DNA from: Ornithomonoglobus_A sp045537455
GTDB taxonomy: Bacteria > Bacillota > Clostridia > UBA1381
Length of the DNA stretch: 11,225 nucleotides
Assembly: GCA_045537455.1 (NCBI GenBank)
Contig: JAZSPM010000077.1
Coordinates: forward strand, 1 to 11,225
Direction: 5' to 3'
In this document: one piece after another, positions 6,157-11,225 of the stretch
Numbering within the stretch: the stretch's first letter is position 1
Layout: the number at the start of each line of letters is the position of its first letter
Notes under the pieces: generated by a model
The model's input: only the letters and a program-made list of their open reading frames with translations
Told to the model about the DNA's origin: nothing
Database searches by the model: none
Made by a program: the position numbers and the translations under genes

Positions 6157-7206
6157 ATGAAAAAATTAAAATTTCTGATTATGCTGATGCTGATGCTGAT
6201 TCCTGTATCGGCACACGCATACAATGTAGTTGATTTGCCTGAGGAAATGACCTTATCCGATGCGATGGGAATATTTTCGGGTGAAGAAATAACAAAAGCT
6301 ACAATTTCAAATGTTGAGGACTGTAAGTATATCGACATTACAAAAGATGAAATAAATGATTTCTATTATGCTGTAAGCAACATGAAGGTTTACCGTACAA
6401 TAAATCCTACTCCGTTCAGGGGTACGGCAATCAATTTATATACATCATCGGGAGTTGTCAGCTACTACGTTGGTTCGGGTGTTCAGATTGGCTTATACGG
6501 TGCTGATAATTATATCTGTTATAAGGTCAGGGGAGAGGACGAGGTTTTCCTTACTTATCTTGACACAAAGTATAAGGACAGCACACAAAAGAAAAACGGT
6601 GAACAGATTCATGTAAACACAAGTAATGACTTTTTGAAGCTTCCTTCTGCCGAATGGGCACAGGAGGTTGTTAAAACAGCGGCAAAGCAAAGCCTTGTGC
6701 CATACCGTCTTACAACAAAGTACAGTGCGAATATTTCCCGTGAGGAATTTTGTATACTTGTAGGTCAGCTGATTACGGTTACATCGGAATATCCAAGTCT
6801 TGAAAAATATGTTCAGGATAAAAAGGGTGCATATCTGAAAAATGTATTTTCAGACTGTCAAGGAAAGGATTCTTCAATAGATATTTTGCATACATTGGGA
6901 ATTATAAACGGCAGAAGCGAAGGCATCTTTGATCCTGACGGAACATTGTCACGTGAGGAAGCGGCAAAAATTATTACATCTGCCGCAGAACAGTTTATTT
7001 TTATCAACTCAAGCCAGGTTCTTTCATATAATGACAGACACACAATATCAGGCTGGGCATATCATCCTGTTCAGTGGGTAACTGAAAAAGGAATTATGAA
7101 CGGAATGGAGAATAACTGTTTTAATCCCGGTGCATACTATACAGTAGAGCAGGCGATTGCAACTGTAAGCCGCTTGTTCAGTTATATCAACAGTATGATT
7201 GTATAA
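6157..7206 (+). CDS. Exported protein with C-terminal SLH-like repeats
   Basis: Encodes 349 aa. The signal peptide (1-21) has the core L-I-M-L-M-L-M-L-I-P and an AHA cleavage site. Residues about 22-155 are a beta-rich domain I do not recognise. Residues about 163-345 hold three S-layer-homology-like repeats. The second and clearest (about 229-280) has I-N-G-R-S-E-G-I-F-D-P-D-G-T-L-S-R-E-E-A-A (250-270). The third (about 290-345) has W-V-T-E-K-G-I-M-N-G with F-N-P-G. The first (163-208) is more divergent. SLH repeats anchor proteins to secondary cell-wall polymers, so this is probably a wall-attached surface protein. The ATG at 6157 is chosen because AAGGAG (6144-6149) lies 7 nt upstream; an in-frame TTG at 6103 has no site and would mask the signal peptide. 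Confidence 0.82.
   Translation: MKKLKFLIMLMLMLIPVSAHAYNVVDLPEEMTLSDAMGIFSGEEITKATISNVEDCKYIDITKDEINDFYYAVSNMKVYRTINPTPFRGTAINLYTSSGVVSYYVGSGVQIGLYGADNYICYKVRGEDEVFLTYLDTKYKDSTQKKNGEQIHVNTSNDFLKLPSAEWAQEVVKTAAKQSLVPYRLTTKYSANISREEFCILVGQLITVTSEYPSLEKYVQDKKGAYLKNVFSDCQGKDSSIDILHTLGIINGRSEGIFDPDGTLSREEAAKIITSAAEQFIFINSSQVLSYNDRHTISGWAYHPVQWVTEKGIMNGMENNCFNPGAYYTVEQAIATVSRLFSYINSMIV
6181..6198 (+). repeat. Three tandem copies of ATGCTG in the signal peptide
   Basis: Three exact ATGCTG units encode Met-Leu-Met-Leu-Met-Leu (residues 9-14) in the hydrophobic core of the signal peptide. Loss or gain of a unit would keep the frame and change only the length of the core. Confidence 0.6.
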
Positions 7207-7265
7207 TTGTGCAGATTCGACAATCAATTATGAAATTTCAATGAACTTTTTTTAAACTTTTTCTA

Positions 7266-7293
7266 TTGACATTTCATAAAAAAATGATATAAT
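7266..7293 (+). promoter_or_regulatory. Strong sigma-A type promoter upstream of a terminator-like hairpin
   Basis: TTGACA (7266-7271) and TATAAT (7288-7293) are separated by 16 nt. Transcription would begin near 7300, only about 20 nt before the hairpin at 7316-7356. The DNA between the SLH gene (ends 7206) and this promoter shows only a weak alternative hairpin (7203-7231). Confidence 0.6.
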
Positions 7294-7315
7294 AATTATA
7301 CAAAATATTTCATGG

Positions 7316-7356
7316 AAGAACATTCGGCTTATTTATAAGATAGGTCGGGTGTTTTT
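7316..7356 (+). terminator. Rho-independent terminator-like hairpin
   Basis: ACATTCGGC (7320-7328) pairs with GTCGGGTGT (7344-7352), including G-U pairs, and a run of T (7352-7356) follows. AAGA upstream can pair into the T run. A smaller stem, CTTAT (7328-7332) with ATAAG (7335-7339), lies in the loop and could be an alternative fold. It may end the surface-protein transcripts from the left, or prematurely stop a short RNA from the promoter at 7266-7293. Confidence 0.55.
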
Positions 7357-7380
7357 CATTATTAGCACATTAAATTTTAT

Positions 7381-7418
7381 TTGACTTATTTCGTTTGCTG
7401 TGATATAATGATATTATA
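7381..7418 (+). promoter_or_regulatory. Promoter of the DtxR-family gene with a small palindrome
   Basis: TTGACT (7381-7386) and TATAAT (7404-7409) are spaced by 17 nt. Transcription should start near 7416, just before the ribosome binding site AAAGGAG (7427-7433). TATAAT (7404-7409) and ATTATA (7413-7418) form a perfect 6-bp inverted repeat with a 3-nt spacer over the -10 box and start point. It could be an autoregulatory operator, or merely AT-rich chance. Confidence 0.65.
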
Positions 7419-7444
7419 CATTGTGCAAAGGAGATGAACACAAT

Positions 7445-7819
7445 TTGAAGATACATGAATCGGCTGAAAACTATCTTGAAACAATATTGATGCTTTCGAC
7501 GAAAAAAAGTTTTGTTCGTGCAGTGGATATAGCGCACGAGCTTGAATATACAAAAGCAAGTGTATCCATTGCTCTTAAGTCACTTAAAAACGGCGGCTAT
7601 ATAGATGTTGATGAAAACGGCGGAATTAAACTTACTGACGGCGGTCTTGCAATCGCCGAAAAAATATATGAACGTCATAAGGTTATTGCCAATCTGCTTA
7701 TCGCTATGGGAGTATCAGAGGAAACGGCGTACAATGACAGCTGTAAAATTGAGCATGACCTCAGTGCAGAAAGCTTTGATATGATAAAAAGATATATGAT
7801 AAAGCATGATATGATGTAA
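7445..7819 (+). CDS. Short DtxR-family metal-dependent transcriptional regulator
   Basis: Encodes 124 aa from a TTG start. Residues 1-65 are the winged-helix DNA-binding domain (K-I-H-E-S-A-E-N-Y-L-E-T-I-L-M-L at 2-17; recognition-helix area T-K-A-S-V-S-I-A-L-K-S-L, 36-47). Residues 66-124 are the metal-binding and dimerisation domain. H78, C100, E103 and H104 (S-C-K-I-E-H-D-L) match the DtxR/IdeR-style Cys-Glu-His set; in the manganese sensor MntR the Cys position is Glu. The usual Asp or Met ligand near residue 9 is Asn here. There is no C-terminal SH3-like domain, as in other short clostridial members. It is therefore probably a cytoplasmic iron- or manganese-responsive repressor, but the metal cannot be set from sequence. 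TTG 7445 is preferred because AAAGGAG (7427-7433) lies 11 nt upstream; another in-frame TTG at 7421 is too close to the predicted transcript start. No metal-transport gene is adjacent. Confidence 0.85.
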   Translation: MKIHESAENYLETILMLSTKKSFVRAVDIAHELEYTKASVSIALKSLKNGGYIDVDENGGIKLTDGGLAIAEKIYERHKVIANLLIAMGVSEETAYNDSCKIEHDLSAESFDMIKRYMIKHDMM

Positions 7820-7825
7820 TCAATT

Positions 7826-7855
7826 AAAAGGACCTCATTTGTTGAGGCCCTTTTT
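7826..7855. terminator. Bidirectional rho-independent terminator between convergent genes
   Basis: The stem AAAAGGACCTC (7826-7836) pairs with GAGGCCCTTTT (7844-7854), with one A-C mismatch and a 7-nt loop. It has T on the right and A on the left, so it can work in both directions. It lies between the DtxR stop (7819) and the end of the minus-strand permease gene (7858). Confidence 0.85.
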
Positions 7856-7857
7856 AC

Positions 7858-9930
7858 TTATCTTAATATTTCAGGTATACCGTTGTCATTTACGTCGTAC
7901 TCTATTGTAATTGTATGACCGTTTTTAAGGTTGATAAACAGATTGGCATTGTATGAGTCAAAGCTTCTGTACGCATGACCGAAATAATTGAATATTTCCC
8001 TGATTTGTTCTGTATCAGTTATAATCTTATCGCAGTCAATAGCTTCTTTTGTTGAAATATCCGCTGTTGATACATATAAAGACGATACCTCAACCTCTGT
8101 TGTTTCACGTTTTCCGTAATGGTTAATTCCGATTTCCTTTATATCCTCGGCCTTCGGAAGCTTATTATAGAAGCCAAGCTCATTTAATAAAGCGATTGTG
8201 TTTGTGTAATCGTCTCTTATATAATACGTTTCATTTATATGAGGGAGATGCTCATCAGGAACGTTTGAACCGTCCTCAAACACACCATGAGGCTTGTAAT
8301 ATATTTCTACTCTTGTATATTCGGGAGTTCTGCGTACATATTTATCATATGCAGTCTTTGCGGTGTCTGCCTTTAAGGCTTCTATAAATCTTTCCATTAT
8401 CTTCTTTTCATCTGCATTGTCTGAATGATACGTTGTGCCTGTGTGATTTATACGCTTGTCCTGAACATTTGCTGATATAAATGTCTTTTTGTTTTCTTTT
8501 AAAACAGGGAAGTAAATCTTTCTTACATCCATACTTTCAACTACAGGCTGTAATGTGAGCTTGTGTGTATCATATTCCGCAAGATATGCACGTGACATTT
8601 TCATGCCGTTTTTAAGAGTGTATGTAAACTCAACGCCGAGTCCCGGCTTTCGGTTTTCATCATCAAGACGTACCTGAATCAGATTGTCGTGCAGATTTAC
8701 AATCTTCTGAATTGTGTCAGGGTCAGTAATTATACAGTCGGTATTTTCAAATATAATCTGTTTGTTATCAACTCTATAGCCTCTGTAATAAGAGCCGTTC
8801 ATATAGCTTACATCACACTTGAATTCAATTTCTTCAATATCGGCAGCCTTTGGCAGACGGCGTTCATATCCGAACAGGTCAGTGGTAAAGCAAAGATGAA
8901 CAATACCAACGCATACACAAAATACAAGTATCGGCTTATAAACAGTTTTAACCCTGAAGCTCTTTTTGACTATCATTTCCGCAATAATAATTCCGATAAC
9001 TCCGAACGGAATAAGCATCCATATGCTGTTTTGTCTCATCAACGCTGACAGATACGCATAGCCTGCCGCACCTGCACATACTGCCACTCCGTAAACAAAC
9101 ACATAACGAAGCTTTGGAAATGCAACGATTTCACCGTTGTTTTCAAGATTACGTTTTCTGTAAAGCATAACAGCAATACCTAAGAACACCGCCGTGAGGA
9201 TTACATATTTCAGAATATTTAACGGACGGAAATAAAAGTCCTCAGGGAATGCGTACAGGAACTTTGTTATAAAGTCACCGGATTCATAGCTGTAGCCGTA
9301 AACCTGCTGGTCACAGAAGAATTTAATGAATACTTCAGCAATATACGGTAATGCGGAGAATATGTATGTAAATACTATTCCTGCAACGCTGTTGCCTGTT
9401 ATCATCATAACCACCGACGTAACGGAAAATGCAATAGCCGCATAAATGATATAGTGCAAAGCCCATATGAACAAATGTGAAATTCTGTAGTTTCCGGCAA
9501 CCGACGGATGAAGTCTGAATATAAGCAGTACAATCACATTTAATATGATAGGTAGAACTATCATTACAAATCCGCTAAGAACGTGCGACCAGAAGAAGGT
9601 GCTTCGCTTTAATGGCAGACCGTGAAGACATGCAACGGATTTGACCGAGTTCAGATATGAGAATATCAATGCACATAACATCGGCGAGAATAACAGGGAT
9701 ATAATCATCGCAAGTGAGCCGTCGTTATAAAAGATGGAACGGTTATATGTTTCCGGCAAGATAGTTTCCGGTACAAAGTCTACCATCGGGTACGAAACGA
9801 TTTTATCGTATATAAATATGAATGTAAAGAATACCAGGATTGCAAGAGTATTCAGTGCAGAAACCCACCAGAATCGCTTGAAATCGGATTTTATAACGCT
9901 TTTATTAAAGAATGATGTTTTCAAACTCAT
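7858..9930 (-). CDS. ABC-2 type transporter permease with duplicated extracytoplasmic domain
   Basis: Encodes 690 aa. The N-terminal 350 residues hold about eight or nine membrane helices (near 24-41, 72-92, 115-138, 152-178, 181-200, 238-256, 276-297, 303-320 and 332-349), as in YtrC/YtrD-like permeases. The other 340 residues are soluble and probably outside. Two related modules are visible in this tail. Residues 359-450 begin L-P-K-A-A-D-I-E-E-I and contain I-I-T-D-P-D-T-I-Q-K-I and L-K-N-G. Residues 591-678 begin L-P-K-A-E-D-I-K-E-I and contain I-I-T-D-T-E-Q-I-R-E-I and L-K-N-G. The substrate is unknown; this operon type has been linked to cell-envelope stress and antibiotic response in Bacillus. 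The ATG lies 26 nt inside the end of the ATPase gene and has its own site (AGGAGG), suggesting translational coupling. It ends at the shared terminator. Confidence 0.85.
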   Translation of the reverse strand: MSLKTSFFNKSVIKSDFKRFWWVSALNTLAILVFFTFIFIYDKIVSYPMVDFVPETILPETYNRSIFYNDGSLAMIISLLFSPMLCALIFSYLNSVKSVACLHGLPLKRSTFFWSHVLSGFVMIVLPIILNVIVLLIFRLHPSVAGNYRISHLFIWALHYIIYAAIAFSVTSVVMMITGNSVAGIVFTYIFSALPYIAEVFIKFFCDQQVYGYSYESGDFITKFLYAFPEDFYFRPLNILKYVILTAVFLGIAVMLYRKRNLENNGEIVAFPKLRYVFVYGVAVCAGAAGYAYLSALMRQNSIWMLIPFGVIGIIIAEMIVKKSFRVKTVYKPILVFCVCVGIVHLCFTTDLFGYERRLPKAADIEEIEFKCDVSYMNGSYYRGYRVDNKQIIFENTDCIITDPDTIQKIVNLHDNLIQVRLDDENRKPGLGVEFTYTLKNGMKMSRAYLAEYDTHKLTLQPVVESMDVRKIYFPVLKENKKTFISANVQDKRINHTGTTYHSDNADEKKIMERFIEALKADTAKTAYDKYVRRTPEYTRVEIYYKPHGVFEDGSNVPDEHLPHINETYYIRDDYTNTIALLNELGFYNKLPKAEDIKEIGINHYGKRETTEVEVSSLYVSTADISTKEAIDCDKIITDTEQIREIFNYFGHAYRSFDSYNANLFINLKNGHTITIEYDVNDNGIPEILR

Positions 9931-10798
9931 AACCCATACCTCCTAACTCATAGATAAATACTTCTTCAAGGGTAAGTGGAAGAATATCGCATATAATCGG
10001 ATTTTTGGAATTGATTTTTTGTATAATATCTTCGGTTTTTCCCTTTGCAATAACCAAGTGGACACTTCCGAACTGCTCATGATGCAGAATTTCAATGCCG
10101 AGGTCTGAAGGGAACTCACCGTTAAAGGCAAGCTGAACCTTGTGGATATTTCCCTTTACGTCATCAAGTGCCTTTTCAAGTACAACCTGTCCCTTATGCA
10201 TGATGCCTACGTGGTCGCAAACATCCTCAAGCTCACGCAGATTATGGCTTGAAACAAGCACCGTTGTTCCGTTTTCTGCAACATCCTGCAGCATAAGCCT
10301 CCATACGTTTCTTCTCATTACCGGGTCAAGACCGTCAACAGGCTCGTCAAGAAGCATAATTTTGGGCATCGTACAGATTGCCAGCCAGAATGCAACCTGC
10401 TTTTGCATACCCTTTGAAAGTCTGCGTACACGACGTGAAGTATCTATTTTAAAAATTTCCTTTAACGATTCAAATCTCTCCCAGCTCCAGTTCGGGTAAA
10501 TTCCTGCATAGTATTTTGCTGTTTCAAGAATTGAATATGTAGAGAAGAAAAACAAATCGTCGCTTATAAGCACCATATCGTTTTTGATTTCATTGTTTTC
10601 AAATACGGCTTGACCGTCAATTTCAATCTCGCCTGAATTTTGAGTGTATATTCCTGCAAGATGTTTTATCAGTGTGGTTTTCCCTGCACCGTTAGGACCA
10701 ATAAGCCCGTAAACCGAGCCTTTTTCTACGTTGATGTCAAGCCCGTCAAGTGCGTTAAAGCCGTCAAAGGTTTTAACAAGCTTTTTAACCTTAATCAT
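9905..10798 (-). CDS. ABC transporter ATP-binding protein (YtrB-like)
   Basis: Encodes 297 aa. The nucleotide-binding domain shows Walker A G-P-N-G-A-G-K-T (34-41), the signature L-S-K-G-M-Q-K-Q (127-134), Walker B I-M-L-L-D-E-P (147-153) with D-loop G-L-D (156-158), and the H-loop S-S-H (183-185). The Q-loop region reads V-L-I-S-D-D (76-81), with Asp where many ABC proteins have Gln; this is also seen in related export ATPases. Residues about 215-297 form a C-terminal extension. It powers the permease encoded next. Its ATG at 10798 follows AAAGGA inside the end of the regulator gene, with only 4 nt between the genes (TGA-TATT-ATG). An in-frame ATG further upstream (10828) would overlap the regulator gene and has no suitable site. 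Confidence 0.9.
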   Translation of the reverse strand: MIKVKKLVKTFDGFNALDGLDINVEKGSVYGLIGPNGAGKTTLIKHLAGIYTQNSGEIEIDGQAVFENNEIKNDMVLISDDLFFFSTYSILETAKYYAGIYPNWSWERFESLKEIFKIDTSRRVRRLSKGMQKQVAFWLAICTMPKIMLLDEPVDGLDPVMRRNVWRLMLQDVAENGTTVLVSSHNLRELEDVCDHVGIMHKGQVVLEKALDDVKGNIHKVQLAFNGEFPSDLGIEILHHEQFGSVHLVIAKGKTEDIIQKINSKNPIICDILPLTLEEVFIYELGGMGYEFENIIL

Positions 10799-10802
10799 AA
10801 TA

Positions 10803-11171
10803 TCATTCCTTTCTGTATGCATCATCAAGATGCCTTTTTATTTCATCATATCCTATACCGCAAAAGAGCATTTCATTTAAAAGTGTGTCGAGCTTTTCAA
10901 ACATTTCAGCATTTTCGGTATGCTCTGCGACTATTTCCCTCGGTGCAACAAAGCTTCCGCTTGCTCTGCGTGAGTATATGTACCCTTCGCTTTCCAAATC
11001 CTTGTATGCTTTTTGTATGGTATTTGGGTTTATTGCAAGTGATGAAGCTAATTCTCTTACCGACGGGATTTTTTCGTTTTCCGTCAGCACACCTGTGATA
11101 ATCAGCTCTTTGAGCTTTTCTTTAATCTGCTCATACAGCGGACGGTGGTCGCCGAAGTCAAGCGTAATCAT
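10803..11171 (-). CDS. YtrA-subfamily GntR transcriptional regulator
   Basis: Encodes 122 aa, the usual length of the YtrA subfamily, whose members have a winged helix and only a short helical dimerisation tail. Residues 1-75 are the DNA-binding domain: P-L-Y-E-Q-I-K-E-K-L (11-20), K-I-P-S-V-R-E-L-A (34-42), recognition helix N-P-N-T-I-Q-K-A-Y (48-56) and wing E-G-Y-I-Y-S-R-R (62-69). There is no effector domain of the FadR or UTRA type. Genes of this class usually precede an ABC transporter and repress their own operon, which fits the layout here. The ATG lies 8 nt after AAAGGAGG (minus strand, 11180-11187). Confidence 0.92.
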   Translation of the reverse strand: MITLDFGDHRPLYEQIKEKLKELIITGVLTENEKIPSVRELASSLAINPNTIQKAYKDLESEGYIYSRRASGSFVAPREIVAEHTENAEMFEKLDTLLNEMLFCGIGYDEIKRHLDDAYRKE

Positions 11172-11193
11172 TTTGTTTTCCTCCTTTCAAAAA

Positions 11194-11225
11194 CTGTATT
11201 AACTGTACTAATACATATAATACAG
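11194..11225 (-). promoter_or_regulatory. Nested palindromes at the head of the GntR-ABC operon (candidate operator and -10)
   Basis: CTGTATTA (11194-11201) and TAATACAG (11218-11225) form a perfect 8-bp inverted repeat. Centred between them, TGTACTAATACA (11204-11215) has TGTA/TACA arms. On the minus strand TATTAT (11222-11217) can serve as the -10 box, so transcription would start inside the inner palindrome. This is the expected place for autorepression by the YtrA-type regulator. The -35 box lies beyond the window edge. Confidence 0.6.

Noticed and set aside
7203..7231. ATAATTG/CAATTAT inverted repeat as terminator of the SLH gene
   Set aside because: The stem is AT-rich, overlaps the stop codon and has no adjacent T-run; the hairpin at 7316-7356 is a better candidate.
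8689..9048. Plus-strand open frame of 119 codons inside the permease gene
   Set aside because: It is antisense to a strong membrane-protein gene, with no ribosome site and no recognisable domain.
10640..11098. Plus-strand open frame of 152 codons opposite the GntR and ATPase genes
   Set aside because: It spans two well-recognised minus-strand genes and its product has no domain or start signal.

Overview
The window reads as a low-GC Gram-positive chromosome, most likely an uncultured or gut/rumen-type member of the Clostridia (Bacillota). The evidence is AT-rich intergenic DNA, strong AAGGAG ribosome binding sites, sigma-A type promoters, exported proteins with copper-amine-oxidase N-terminal ('stalk') domains, an SLH-domain protein, a SigB/F/G-family sigma factor and a YtrA-type GntR/ABC operon. 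The genus cannot be fixed from this sequence.

Left block (1-4493, + strand). The tail of one gene ends at 85. A good promoter (126-155), overlapped by a perfect inverted repeat, then drives a tightly packed five-gene run: an exported stalk-domain protein (242-1423), a strongly condensed relative of polysaccharide lyase family 8 that lacks the catalytic toroid (1438-2352), a single-span membrane protein (2398-3054), a SigB/F/G-like sigma factor (3067-3804) and orotate phosphoribosyltransferase PyrE (3834-4493). Gaps are only 12-45 nt, so they are probably co-transcribed.

Middle block (4494-7206). A 416-nt gene-free stretch holds a hairpin after pyrE and a 301-bp element with perfect 16-bp terminal inverted repeats and two large internal foldbacks, which looks like a MITE. 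Two exported proteins follow on the same strand: a second stalk-domain protein with a C-terminal FG-GAP-like segment (4910-6100) and a protein with three SLH-like repeats (6157-7206). With the first stalk protein and the PL8 relative they suggest a cell-surface theme.

Right block (7207-11225). A promoter followed within about 30 nt by a terminator-like hairpin may make a very short RNA. A second promoter drives a short DtxR-family metal-dependent regulator (7445-7819), which ends at a bidirectional terminator shared with a convergent operon. That operon, on the minus strand, is YtrA-type GntR repressor (10803-11171), ABC ATPase (9905-10798) and a 690-aa permease with a duplicated extracytoplasmic domain (7858-9930). 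It is headed by nested palindromes at the window edge that probably form the repressor's own operator.

The most unusual items are the condensed PL8-like gene beside the remnant of a possible paralogue, the MITE-like element, and the promoter-terminator pair upstream of the DtxR gene. No rRNA, tRNA or CRISPR array was seen.
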